Notes: generated by a model from the sequence alone, not told the origin. 59,092 nt of DNA from an uncultured Verrucomicrobiota bacterium (GCA_947305775.1 CAMZEN010000010.1:1-59092), one strand, 5' to 3'; positions 1 through 7,533 are shown, numbered from the stretch's first letter. Numbers and translations are program-made.

Positions 1-54
1 CATGCCTGAAATGGTATCACAATCTGCAAGGCCCGTCAATCAGCCACCCAGTTA
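1..54. repeat. Left copy of a 54-bp terminal inverted repeat
   Basis: Bases 1-54 are the exact reverse complement of 59038-59091, and the next base inward differs. Since the window carries many single-copy housekeeping genes it is chromosomal. The likeliest reading is that both contig ends stop at the same assembly-graph node, rather than that this is a true linear-replicon end. The repeat overlaps the last codons of the gene at 17-379. Confidence 0.9.
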
Positions 55-379
55 TCCAAATCTTAGCATCAGTACTATTCAGAAGAGGGCAAATATCTAT
101 TAAGTGTGGATGGGCCTTTAACAATTCTATTGTATTCCAGACAGTAAAATCCTTTTCGCCATTGTATTCACCGCATTTTTCAGCAAACCTTGGATTGTTC
201 TTCAACAATTCCACCCAATCAGATCCATTAAACCGCTCCCAACCATTAACAGCATCGCATTTAGACGCATACTCGCTGTCATAACTTAGCAAATCCACCC
301 ATTCATCTGATGAAAGGGATTTCCACCCTTTGCCAGAGTCAATCAATCTAGTAAGTATTTTATTAGCCTTTTCTGACAT
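17..379 (-). CDS. Small protein with W..LL / KC tandem repeats
   Basis: A 120-aa protein of unknown function. It holds about three degenerate repeats of 25-30 residues in which a Trp and a Leu-Leu pair are followed by a Pro or Tyr and a Lys-Cys or Ile-Cys (WVDLLSYDSEYASKC, then WVELLKNNPRFAEKC, then a weaker IELLKAHPHLIDIC). No signal peptide is visible. A strong ribosome-binding site (AAAGGAGG) precedes the ATG. The last dozen codons lie inside the 54-bp terminal repeat, so the true C terminus is uncertain and could be an assembly chimera. I see similar short Leu/Trp/Cys repeats as protein-interaction modules, but that role is inference only. Confidence 0.6.
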   Translation of the reverse strand: MSEKANKILTRLIDSGKGWKSLSSDEWVDLLSYDSEYASKCDAVNGWERFNGSDWVELLKNNPRFAEKCGEYNGEKDFTVWNTIELLKAHPHLIDICPLLNSTDAKIWITGWLIDGPCRL

Positions 380-406
380 GCGACCTCCTTTAGGCTTTGC
401 GTGTGC

Positions 407-412
407 ATTATA
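407..412 (-). promoter_or_regulatory. Minus-strand -10 box (TATAAT) for the repeat protein
   Basis: Read on the minus strand this is a perfect TATAAT about 28 bases upstream of the ATG at 379. No convincing -35 box is seen 17 bases further upstream. Confidence 0.5.
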
Positions 413-545
413 GCATATTCAAACGCAAACATACATGACCTTTCTGCACATCACCGCATTTGTCTCCATGGTGAAGACACTTTACGTTATCTCTCCCAGT
501 GAAGATATGAATGACCGCTACGTCTTCTGGCGCGACGGTAATTAC

Positions 546-1610
546 TCAATTCTTCATCTTCAGGAGCAGCACCGCCTCTTCGATGGCGGCGCGTTCGCGG
601 CGAAGTTCGCGCTGGAGTTCTTCGACTGTTGGAAGTGAAAGATGGTATTTTACCGCGAAGAGATTGCGCTCGTGTTCATTGAGCGTATACTTCACCACCG
701 CTGAATCAGCAGACGAACCAAGCACAATGCCGACAGGCGGATTGTCGCCCGGACGCATCATTTCGCGCTCGTAGTAGTGCTTGTATAGTTGCATCTGCCC
801 GATATCCTGCGGCGTGACCTTGCCGACCTTCAAATCGACCAGGAAGAAGCAGCGGGCTATGTAGTTGTAGAACACAAGGTCGCAACTGTAGGTTTCGTCG
901 CCAATGCGAAGCTTCTTCTGCTCCGCCTCAAGGCAGAAGCCTCGCCCAAGCTCCATAAGAAACATTCGCATGTTCTTGATTAGCGCGGCCTCAAGGTCCT
1001 TCTCCTTGTATTGCGGCGCATCTATGCCGGCAAACTCAAGTATCGCGGGACTGCGCACAAGGTCACGCGGATCGGGTGTACCGCGCTTGACGAGTCCCTT
1101 TGATGACTTCGGGGAATGGTTGCGTATAAGCCTTTCGTAGAACTGCGTATCGATCTGGCGCTGCAATACACGAACGCTCCACTTCGCCGCAATGCACTCG
1201 TTGAAATAGTATTCCCTCGCGGCGACATCCTCTATTGTTATGAGAGTACGGTAATGCGACCACGACAATTTGCCACACACTGTGTGGCGAATTGGGAACA
1301 TAAGGTAAAACTGCCTCATGTTGCGAAGGTTCGAGCGAGTAAAGCCTGGTCCAAACTCCGCAGTCAACCGTTCCGCCAACGAATCAATCAGCCCATTGCC
1401 ATACTTTGCCCTACTTTCTCCGCCCTGCTTCTCGACAATTTCGCGTCCGACATTCCAGTACGCTTCAACCATTGCGGTATTGGCGACTGTGTAGACCGTT
1501 TCTCGCGCTTTGGCTAGGATTGTGCGGACGGACTTGTAAAGTTCGTTCTCCGCCGCCTCTACGACCTCAACCGCCGCCTTGACAGACTTTTTCTCACTCT
1601 TCTTTGGCAT
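546..1610 (-). CDS. yhcG: YhcG-family PDDEXK nuclease (DUF1016)
   Basis: A 354-aa protein of the YhcG/DUF1016 family. The N-terminal helical part (about residues 20-180) has the family pattern AYWNVGREIVE followed by SLAERLTAEFGPGFTRSNL and a LSWSHYRTL segment. The C-terminal half carries the nuclease core: CDLVFYNYIARCFFLVDLKVGK holds the acidic residue and the D-L-K active-site pair, and QMQLYKHYYE follows. Family members are linked to anti-phage or mobile-element functions, and the accessory array locus next door fits such a setting. The start is supported by a CGGAGG site 8 bases upstream and by a TATAAT box at 1693-1698. Length is usual for the family. The exact substrate is not known. 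Confidence 0.9.
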   Translation of the reverse strand: MPKKSEKKSVKAAVEVVEAAENELYKSVRTILAKARETVYTVANTAMVEAYWNVGREIVEKQGGESRAKYGNGLIDSLAERLTAEFGPGFTRSNLRNMRQFYLMFPIRHTVCGKLSWSHYRTLITIEDVAAREYYFNECIAAKWSVRVLQRQIDTQFYERLIRNHSPKSSKGLVKRGTPDPRDLVRSPAILEFAGIDAPQYKEKDLEAALIKNMRMFLMELGRGFCLEAEQKKLRIGDETYSCDLVFYNYIARCFFLVDLKVGKVTPQDIGQMQLYKHYYEREMMRPGDNPPVGIVLGSSADSAVVKYTLNEHERNLFAVKYHLSLPTVEELQRELRRERAAIEEAVLLLKMKN

Positions 1611-1692
1611 TGACGAATCCTCCGATTAAATCTGTCCGCTCCCGAACTATAACCCCGTTTGAGCGACTTACGCCGCTTTACGAGATAAATAT

Positions 1693-1698
1693 ATTATA
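1693..1698 (-). promoter_or_regulatory. -10 box of the yhcG promoter
   Basis: On the minus strand the context is TTTGGTATAATATA, the same extended -10 form found before many genes in this window. It lies about 80 bases upstream of yhcG and faces away from array 1. Confidence 0.5.
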
Positions 1699-1748
1699 CC
1701 AAATATTCGCTCTCACGTGCTCAAATTGCCAGAGAGGAATAGAAGACG

Positions 1749-1856
1749 CGACACCTAGGGGTAGCAGGCTTGGATGCCTAGGGGTATGAGGCTCTTATGC
1801 CTAGGGGTGTGGACCTCTTACCCGTAGGGGTCTGGACGTCATACACCTAGGGGTCT
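1749..1856. repeat. Phased palindrome array 1 (5 units, 23-bp period)
   Basis: Five copies of a CCTAGGGGT-containing near-palindrome have their TAGG core starting at 1756, 1779, 1802, 1825 and 1848. Spacing is exactly 23 bp every time, while the bases between are not conserved. The fourth unit has CCGTAGG instead of CCTAGG. The array fills the space between divergent promoters at 1693-1698 (yhcG) and 1874-1879 (locus A), and its last unit overlaps where the -35 of the rightward promoter should be. Constant spacing with variable spacers points to cooperative binding of a protein along one face or pair of faces of the helix. Confidence 0.85.
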
Positions 1857-1865
1857 GAAACCGCC

Positions 1866-1882
1866 GAATATGGTATAATACC
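1866..1882 (+). promoter_or_regulatory. Extended -10 promoter of locus A
   Basis: TATGGTATAATACC, with TATAAT at 1874-1879. The first ATG of the downstream gene is 9 bases away, so the transcript would be leaderless or start inside the first codons. Confidence 0.55.
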
Positions 1883-1887
1883 AAAGA

Positions 1888-3249
1888 ATGACAATGGAAC
1901 ATTGTATGACTGACGAAGAACTCAAGCAACTGGAGCGACCTTTGGAACATGTGCTGAAATGGCTTGCAGGTCGCAGCATCAGTCCGACCATTCTGCGCTA
2001 CGAAATCAACGAATGCGGAACGAGCGTAAAAAGGCTGATGTCCCTTTCGGGCAAGGCACCTTACTACAAGCTGACGAACCTGCGCACAAAGGTGTCGGAC
2101 ATGACGCTCATGATGGGCAAGCTCGCCCGCCGCATCTCATCACCGAACATCGGCGACATGATACAGCTGAGGTGCGAGTGCCTGTCGACGAACAAGGGCG
2201 TATATGGCATCAACCTGAAAAAGCCTGCCATATCGGCGTTCGTTGCGCATCTTGTCAGATGCCTGAACCTCCTTGCGGCCGAGCTTGACTTCATGGACCC
2301 GGCGGAACTTTCATCCGCATGGCCGGAGATACCGGACCACACCATTCCCGACAGCGATTGCGACTTCGAGCCGCCGGACGATGTTGACGCAGAAACGGCA
2401 AACGCGATGTGCAGGGAATTAGCCGTTGAAAACCTCGGCAACCGGCTTGCCGGCTTCATCGAAAAGGCGAATGAAATCGAGAACTGTTTCGCCGCGATCG
2501 CCGACGCCTTCGAAAACTCCGCCTTGCCGGAAGATAGCGATTTGCCGGACGACAAAAGCATCAGGCATGTACTTTCGGTGTTCACCACGGCGTTCTTCAA
2601 TGTCTACTCGCCTTCCGCCGACGGCAAAGGGCTGGCCATATCGGGCTTTGGAAGGGAACACACCAAACAGACCGAGGCGCAGGCCGCGGCGAAAAATGCA
2701 ATAGAACGCTACCTCAACGCCGCGCTAAAACTGGCGAAGCGTCTGGGCTCCTCGACGGCAAAAGAGTATGCGGCAATACGCTCTACATTCATCAAGCACA
2801 AAAAGAAATTCATCCAATCCACCGACGACATGGCGGTCGCCGGCATCTTGAACGATTTCACGGCGAGGCTGGTGAGCAACCACCATCAACTTCTAGCCGA
2901 TCTCGAAGCCTCGAAAATCGCGCCCGACAAGGCGGTCGCCGTTACCCTCGACGAACGCTCCGGCAAGGTCATCGAAAGCGCCGTCCACGCCAAGCCCGCC
3001 GAAAAGGACTACTTCTCGGATTCGAACCTTCGCATACTATTCGAGTGCGGCGTAAACACCCCCGCCAACTGGAGGCGAGGCAAGTCGCCGCCGGAGGGCT
3101 TCACCGATGCGTTCCTCAAGCGCGACTACAAGGCCATGCAACTTTGCGCTGAGCGCTACAAGGCGAACCGCGCGAAGGCCGATGCGATGAACTCCAAGCG
3201 CCTCGTGCGCAACATCTCGGAGGAGCAGATCAACCGCGAATCGTTGTGA
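1888..3249 (+). CDS. Locus A large protein, unknown function
   Basis: A 453-aa soluble protein that I do not recognise. There is no signal peptide or membrane segment. It is mainly helical, with an acidic stretch at about residues 150-175 and a Lys/Arg-rich C-terminal third (residues 380-450: NWRRGKSPPEGF, then ERYKANRAKADAM). In-frame ATGs lie at codons 1, 3 and 7. The promoter -10 ends only 8 bases before codon 1 and no ribosome-binding site is visible, so a leaderless message starting at one of these ATGs is likely. It is the first gene after array 1 and is followed by an intrinsic terminator (3313-3340). That places it as the array-linked lead gene of locus A, the position held by the 291-aa gene in locus B. 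A DNA-binding role towards the array is inference. Confidence 0.75.
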   Translation: MTMEHCMTDEELKQLERPLEHVLKWLAGRSISPTILRYEINECGTSVKRLMSLSGKAPYYKLTNLRTKVSDMTLMMGKLARRISSPNIGDMIQLRCECLSTNKGVYGINLKKPAISAFVAHLVRCLNLLAAELDFMDPAELSSAWPEIPDHTIPDSDCDFEPPDDVDAETANAMCRELAVENLGNRLAGFIEKANEIENCFAAIADAFENSALPEDSDLPDDKSIRHVLSVFTTAFFNVYSPSADGKGLAISGFGREHTKQTEAQAAAKNAIERYLNAALKLAKRLGSSTAKEYAAIRSTFIKHKKKFIQSTDDMAVAGILNDFTARLVSNHHQLLADLEASKIAPDKAVAVTLDERSGKVIESAVHAKPAEKDYFSDSNLRILFECGVNTPANWRRGKSPPEGFTDAFLKRDYKAMQLCAERYKANRAKADAMNSKRLVRNISEEQINRESL

Positions 3250-3312
3250 CAAGCCCACAACGAACCCACAACGGTTGAAATTTATTTAAGTTTTTTCATA
3301 GCCGATAACTAG

Positions 3313-3340
3313 GCGAATCCTTTACGGGATTCGCTTTTTT
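3313..3340 (+). terminator. Intrinsic terminator after the locus A lead gene
   Basis: Stem GCGAATCC / GGATTCGC with a 6-base loop and a run of six T. It separates the 453-aa gene from the small-gene operon that starts at 3480. Locus B has a terminator at the matching position. Confidence 0.85.
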
Positions 3341-3479
3341 GCTTGCCTTAACAATAGGCTTTTTTGCTTCCGCAACTATTTCCGTTGTGGATTTTTGTGT
3401 TTCCCGGCCACAACGCGCCGCGCTTGTGCAAGCCAAGGCAATTCCGCCGAGGCAAAACACAACCAGAAAGGAAACACAA

Positions 3480-3833
3480 ATGAACATACAGATTCCAATG
3501 GAATGGAATGGTAATAATAATATTAATAATAATACTAACCATTCCATTCATTCCATTCCACTGAAGGAAACGGTACGGCGCTTTATCGCGGAAGTCCGCA
3601 AGGGCAACGACGGGGCGTTCTACGATCCGCAGTTCTCTCCCGTAGTCATCTGCCTTGCGCTGACCGCAAGCTGGCACTCGGTACGCCGCTGGCGACAGCT
3701 CGCCAACGCCCTCCCGGAAGACCTGATGCGCGAGGAGCTTGCGACGTTCTGGGCGGAGATAAAGTCCGGAGAGGAAGTTCGCAATCGTGGTGCAGCCCTC
3801 AACGCCCGCCTCGGCAGAAAGGCGGGTCTATGA
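3480..3833 (+). CDS. Small module protein with hairpin-encoding N terminus (locus A)
   Basis: A 117-aa protein of unknown function. I start it at the ATG preceded by AAAGGAAACACAA; an upstream in-frame start would add 47 residues without a ribosome-binding site. Residues 1-28 are low complexity (Asn/Ile/His) and are encoded by inverted pentamer repeats. From about residue 30 it is a globular domain that matches the locus B protein at 35035-35481: VVICLALTASWHSVRRW here against VAICIALTGDWKSLARW there, and both end in an ALNxRLxxxGRK-like basic tail. Its stop overlaps the next start (ATGA), so the three small genes of locus A form a translationally coupled operon. Confidence 0.75.
   Translation: MNIQIPMEWNGNNNINNNTNHSIHSIPLKETVRRFIAEVRKGNDGAFYDPQFSPVVICLALTASWHSVRRWRQLANALPEDLMREELATFWAEIKSGEEVRNRGAALNARLGRKAGL
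3492..3560. repeat. Inverted pentamer repeats at the 5' coding end (locus A)
   Basis: TGGAA-type pentamers (3492-3511) are followed by an AT-only trinucleotide run (TAATAATAATATTAATAAT) and then the complementary TTCCA-type pentamers (3539-3560). The two arms can fold into a hairpin of more than 12 pairs just inside the coding region. Locus B has the same layout with CGGAA / TTCCG pentamers at 35091-35159, although the two sequences are unrelated base by base. Confidence 0.85.
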
Positions 3834-4225
3834 ACGGTGCGACTCTTGAGGAAATGGAAAGACGCTGGGCGGCTGTGAACGAGGGCCTTACCGACACACA
3901 GCGCGAAAAGGTGCGGCTCCTTTTGGCGGCGGCGCAGTTCGCGAATGCGGCGTACAGCGCGATCCAAATAGCGAACGCCCGCCAGGCGCTTCTCACCGCC
4001 AAGCACTTCGCGGTGAAGTTCTTCGCCGTGGTCGGGGAGCTTCAGCGCGTCGCCGGGACGACGAGCGAACAGGTGACCGTCATGCACATGGAGAAGATTT
4101 CCCGCCTCCTCATCGAACGCGGCTGGCACGGTCTGCCGTCCACCGCAAAGTCCGTCCACGCCGACATGACGCGTTTTCGCGCCTATGCGCCCGAGACGAC
4201 AACGCAGGAGGAGGTGCGGCTATGA
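3830..4225 (+). CDS. 131-aa helical module protein (locus A only)
   Basis: Unknown function. A mostly helical, Ala-rich protein. Its central part (QREKVRLLLAAAQFANAAYSAI, written in two pieces: QREKVRLLLAAA and QFANAAYSAI) looks like packed helices, and the C-terminal part ends in RFRAYAPETTTQEEVRL. It overlaps the upstream stop by 4 bases (ATGA) and its own stop overlaps the next start in the same way. There is no counterpart in locus B, where the 148-aa and 144-aa genes are joined directly, so it is an optional cargo or has been lost there. No signal peptide, no transmembrane segment, no recognised domain. Confidence 0.7.
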   Translation: MNGATLEEMERRWAAVNEGLTDTQREKVRLLLAAAQFANAAYSAIQIANARQALLTAKHFAVKFFAVVGELQRVAGTTSEQVTVMHMEKISRLLIERGWHGLPSTAKSVHADMTRFRAYAPETTTQEEVRL

Positions 4226-4635
4226 AGTTGCTCACACAGAGAGAGCTTGATCTTGCCGCAGAGTACGAGGCATTGGGTGACAATCCCGCCCGCCGCGACG
4301 CAATCCGCAAGGAGCTGTACAACCTGCGATGGAAGCTGAACGAAGATAGCGCCCGCAAGTACCACACCACCGGCAAGGGACGCCGCAACGCCACAATCTG
4401 CGAGGGCGGCCTGCCAGCCGCAACGCGACCATCCGCGCAACGGCGGCAGGCGAACGTCGCCTTGCCGAAGGAACTTCAGCACGCGATGCCGACGCTTCGC
4501 GCGATCATGCGCAACGGAAGCGACAGGTCGCGCTCGATCCGCGAACTCGCGGCAGAACGGGGCATCACCTTCACCGCCGCACGGAAGAAGTACTTCGCCG
4601 ACCGCAAGAAGCTCCTGAACATTTTTGCTCCGTGA
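4222..4635 (+). CDS. Module protein with C-terminal HTH-like segment (locus A copy)
   Basis: A 137-aa protein of unknown function, almost identical to the 144-aa protein at 35478-35909. Only the first 10-15 residues and a few scattered positions differ, and the DNA is about 97% identical with a core (roughly 4330-4565) that is nearly unchanged. Features: an N-terminal charged helix (TQRELDLAAEYEALGD), a central basic stretch (KYHTTGKGRRNATICEGGL), and a C-terminal segment SIRELAAERGITFTAARKKYF with the spacing of a helix-turn-helix. Synonymous sites are also nearly identical, which points to recent duplication or gene conversion between the loci. Directly after the stop comes the conserved stem-loop element. 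A DNA-binding role is inferred from the HTH-like segment. Confidence 0.8.
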   Translation: MKLLTQRELDLAAEYEALGDNPARRDAIRKELYNLRWKLNEDSARKYHTTGKGRRNATICEGGLPAATRPSAQRRQANVALPKELQHAMPTLRAIMRNGSDRSRSIRELAAERGITFTAARKKYFADRKKLLNIFAP

Positions 4636-4677
4636 TGGGTACTGTCGAGGCGAAAACCTTCCTCTATTGTTGGAGGC
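4636..4677 (+). repeat. Conserved stem-loop element, copy A
   Basis: Begins GGGTACTGTCGAGGC, then CCTTC (4657-4661), a 10-base loop CTCTATTGTT, and GGAGG (4672-4676). Copies are at 35910-35950 and 38648-38692. In copy B the 3' arm is GAAGG, which restores perfect pairing with CCTTC, a base change that preserves the stem. It directly follows the stop codon of the 137/144-aa gene in A and B. It has no T-run, so it is not a typical terminator. Confidence 0.7.
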
Positions 4678-4689
4678 GACGATGATCGA

Positions 4690-4727
4690 GCGCGTTGAGG
4701 GCAAAGCCCACCGTAGAGGTCGCCTAG
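4690..4727 (+). pseudogene. Remnant of the 75-aa module gene
   Basis: The bases around 4692-4701 (GCGCGTTGAG) match those ahead of the 75-aa gene at 38703-38712, and 4702-4727 (ending GAGGTCGCCTAG) match its last codons at 38988-39013. About 275 bases present at locus C are missing between them. The gene has therefore been deleted from locus A leaving only its stop end, directly followed by array 2. Confidence 0.65.
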
Positions 4728-4730
4728 CGA

Positions 4731-4837
4731 CACCCCCGGGGCTGGCGCACCGCTACCCCTAGGGGTAGCAGCCTCTTACCCCTAGGCATGAGAAGCTCTT
4801 ACCCCTAGGAGTGGCGAAAAAGCCACCCCCGGGGGTC
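4731..4837. repeat. Phased palindrome array 2 (5 units)
   Basis: Centres of ACCCCTAGGGGT-like palindromes lie at 4737/8, 4760/1, 4783/4, 4806/7 and 4830/1, that is spacings of 23, 23, 23 and 24. The first and last units have a CG centre (CCCCCGGGG) instead of TA, a symmetric change. Array 3 (39018-39122) has the same order, the same 23-23-23-24 spacing and partly the same spacers, so the two are descended from one array. Here no module gene follows: the convergent valS ends at 4861. Confidence 0.85.
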
Positions 4838-4860
4838 GTGGGGTGTAAGTCGGCAGAGAC

Positions 4861-7494
4861 TCAGGCGAAGAGTTTCGCGAGCTTTTCGAGCTGGGCGACC
4901 TTCTCCTTGTTCTCGGCAAGCTTGCGCCTCGCCTCGGCGACGACGGCCTCCGGCGCGTGGGCGACGAAGTTCTCGTTCGCGAGCTTGGCTTCGCTGGACT
5001 TGATGAAGCCCGCGAGCTTCGCCAGCTCACCCGCGATGCGCTTCGCCTCGGCTGCCTTGTCGACGAGACCTTCAAGCGAAAGGTACACAGTGCCGAACGC
5101 CGTGATCTTCGACGGCATCGCAAGGTCGGAGCCCGCCGGCACGAAATCGACGGTTTCGGCCCTCATCGCCTTCTTGAGCGAATCCAGCTCGCCTTTCGCA
5201 AGCGGATCGTCAGTCGCGATGGTCGCCTTGACGTAAGTCGCCGGCGGCACCTTGTACTCCGCGCGCAGACCGCGAAGAGCCGTTATCGCCTCGCGCTTGG
5301 CGTTGACGAAATCGTACACCTCCTGCGAAATGCCCCACGCCGCCTTCTCCTCTTCGCTGTAGCCCTTCGGGAAATCGGCGCGCATGATCGTCTCGCCGTC
5401 CTTGAGGTAGCCGAGCTGGTGCGCAACCTCCTCGGTGATGAACGGCATGTATGGATGCAGCAGCCTGAGCGCCTTGTAGAACACGTCGCGCAGTATCGCG
5501 AACGCCCTGGCCTTGTCGGGCGCGTCCTTTGCATACTCCACGAACCAGTCGCAGATCTGCGTCCAGAAGAAGTCGTACACCGCAAGCGCGCCGTCCTGGA
5601 TCCTGTACTGCTCAAGAAGCTCGCTGACCTTCTTGCACGCAAGGTCCGTCGCCCAGAGGATGTGCTTCTCGTCGGCGGTGAGGTCCGCGAACGCCGCGTC
5701 CTTCGCGCCGTTCATCTCCATGAACCTCGCGGCGTTCCATATCTTCGTGCAGAAGTTGCGGCCGATCTCGAACTTCTCCTTGCTGACCTTCGAATCGCAG
5801 TCGAGCGAGGTGATGAGCGCGATGGAGAACCTCAGCGCGTCCGCAGAATACATGTCTATGAGCTCGAGCGGATCGAGCGAATTGCCCTTCGACTTGGACA
5901 TCTTGGAGCCGTCCGCGGCGCGCACGATGCCGTGGATAACGATGTTCTTGAACGGCGGCTTGCCCATGAAATGGATGCCCGCCATCATCATCCTGGCAAC
6001 CCAGAAGAAGATGATGTCCTGCGCGGTCACGAGATCGGTCGTCGGATAGTAGTAGTCGAGATCGGCGGTCTTCTCGGGCCAGCCGAGCGTCGAGAACGGC
6101 CAGAGCCACGAGCTGAACCACGTGTCGAGCACGTCGGGGTCCTGCTCGAACTCATGCGCACCGCACTTCGGGCAGACGCCGGGCGCGGTCTCGCCGACCA
6201 CAAGCTCGCCGCACTTGGCGCATGTGTACGCCGGGATGCGGTGGCCCCACCAGAGCTGACGCGAAATGCACCAGTCCTGGATGTTCTCCATCCAGTTGAA
6301 GTAGATCTTCGACCAGCGGTCGGGGACGAAGCGGACGCTGCCGTTCTTCACGGCCTCTATCGCAGGCTCGGCGAGCGGCTTCATCTTCACGAACCACTGC
6401 TTGGAGAGGCGCGACTCCACGACCTCGTGGCAACGGTAGCAGTGGCCGACCTGGTTGTCGTAGTCCTCGATGTGGTCGAGATAGCCGCCCTCCTCAAGAT
6501 CGGCGACCAGCGCCTTGCGGCACTCGAAGCGGTCCATGCCGACGTACTTCGCGCCAGCGAGCTCGTTCATGTGGCCATCGTCGGTCATGATGTTTATCTC
6601 GGCGAGGCCGTGGCGCTTGCCCACGAGGAAGTCGTTAGGGTCGTGCGCGGGCGTGATCTTCACGATGCCGGTGCCGAACTCCTTCTCGACGTAGTCGTCG
6701 CTGATGACGGGTATCTCGCGTCCCGTAAGCGGAAGTATCACGTTCTTGCCGATGAGGTGCGCGTAGCGCTCGTCCTTGGGGTTCACCGCGACAGCGGTAT
6801 CGCCGGGCAATGTTTCGGGACGCGTCGTCGCGACCATGACGTAGTCCTTGTAGGGTTCGCCCTTCACGCCGAGCGCGCTGCCGACGACCGGATAGCGCAC
6901 ATACCAGAGGTGGCCATGGTTGGCCTCGTGCTCGACCTCGTCGTTGGCGAGCGCCGTGCCGCAGCGCGGGCACCAGTTGACGATGTAGTTGCCCTTGTAG
7001 ACGAGCCCCTCGTTGTAGAGCTGGGTGAACACCTTGGCGACGGCCTTCGAGCAGCCCTCGTCGAACGTGAAGCGCTCGCGGCTCCAGTCGGTGGAGTTGC
7101 CCATCATCCTCTGCTGGCGGACGATCGTGCCGCCATACTGCCGCTTCCAGTCCCAGACGCGCTCAACGAACGCCTCGCGCCCGAGGTCCTGACGGCGCTT
7201 GCCCTCCTTGCGCAGCGCCTTCTCGACGACGTTCTGCGTGGCGATGCCGGCGTGGTCCGTGCCGGGCAGCCAAAGCGTGTTGCGTCCCTGCATCCTGCGC
7301 CAGCGCACGAGGATGTCCTGAATCGTCTCGTTGAGCGCATGGCCCATGTGCAGAATGCCCGTCACGTTCGGCGGCGGAATAACCACAGAGTATGGCACGC
7401 CCTCACCCGGCTCATCGTGAAAACAGCCGGTCTTCTCCCACACTTCGTACCATTTGGCCTCTGCAGCCTTAGCGTCGTAATGCTTTTCCATCAT
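4861..7494 (-). CDS. valS: Valine--tRNA ligase
   Basis: Charges tRNA-Val with valine in the cytoplasm. It is a class I aminoacyl-tRNA synthetase of 877 aa. Visible parts in order: HMGH signature (residues 49-52, after PPNVTGIL), the editing domain with TTRPETLPGDTAVAVNP, a four-Cys zinc site (CAKCGELVVGE...CPKCG), GSKMSKSKGN with the KMSKS loop near 530, the anticodon-binding helical domain, and a C-terminal coiled coil rich in Lys and Glu that is typical of ValRS. I start at ATG 7494, with AGAGAAG upstream, rather than at the TTG two codons earlier. A -10 box at 7528-7533 overlaps the end of murE, so valS can be transcribed alone or from the upstream operon. Confidence 0.97.
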   Translation of the reverse strand: MMEKHYDAKAAEAKWYEVWEKTGCFHDEPGEGVPYSVVIPPPNVTGILHMGHALNETIQDILVRWRRMQGRNTLWLPGTDHAGIATQNVVEKALRKEGKRRQDLGREAFVERVWDWKRQYGGTIVRQQRMMGNSTDWSRERFTFDEGCSKAVAKVFTQLYNEGLVYKGNYIVNWCPRCGTALANDEVEHEANHGHLWYVRYPVVGSALGVKGEPYKDYVMVATTRPETLPGDTAVAVNPKDERYAHLIGKNVILPLTGREIPVISDDYVEKEFGTGIVKITPAHDPNDFLVGKRHGLAEINIMTDDGHMNELAGAKYVGMDRFECRKALVADLEEGGYLDHIEDYDNQVGHCYRCHEVVESRLSKQWFVKMKPLAEPAIEAVKNGSVRFVPDRWSKIYFNWMENIQDWCISRQLWWGHRIPAYTCAKCGELVVGETAPGVCPKCGAHEFEQDPDVLDTWFSSWLWPFSTLGWPEKTADLDYYYPTTDLVTAQDIIFFWVARMMMAGIHFMGKPPFKNIVIHGIVRAADGSKMSKSKGNSLDPLELIDMYSADALRFSIALITSLDCDSKVSKEKFEIGRNFCTKIWNAARFMEMNGAKDAAFADLTADEKHILWATDLACKKVSELLEQYRIQDGALAVYDFFWTQICDWFVEYAKDAPDKARAFAILRDVFYKALRLLHPYMPFITEEVAHQLGYLKDGETIMRADFPKGYSEEEKAAWGISQEVYDFVNAKREAITALRGLRAEYKVPPATYVKATIATDDPLAKGELDSLKKAMRAETVDFVPAGSDLAMPSKITAFGTVYLSLEGLVDKAAEAKRIAGELAKLAGFIKSSEAKLANENFVAHAPEAVVAEARRKLAENKEKVAQLEKLAKLFA

Positions 7495-7527
7495 GATCAA
7501 CTTCTCTTTCTGAAAAAAAGTCCTAGT

Positions 7528-7533
7528 ATTATA
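7528..7533 (-). promoter_or_regulatory. -10 box ahead of valS
   Basis: ATGATATAATAC on the minus strand, about 35 bases upstream of the valS ATG. It overlaps the last two codons and stop (TAA) of murE. Confidence 0.4.

Noticed and set aside
1749..1856. CRISPR array at the repeat rows (also 4731, 15361, 34705, 39018)
   Set aside because: Repeated core is only 6-12 bp with 21-24 bp periods, spacers of 10-15 bp, and no cas gene nearby. These are phased binding-site-like arrays.
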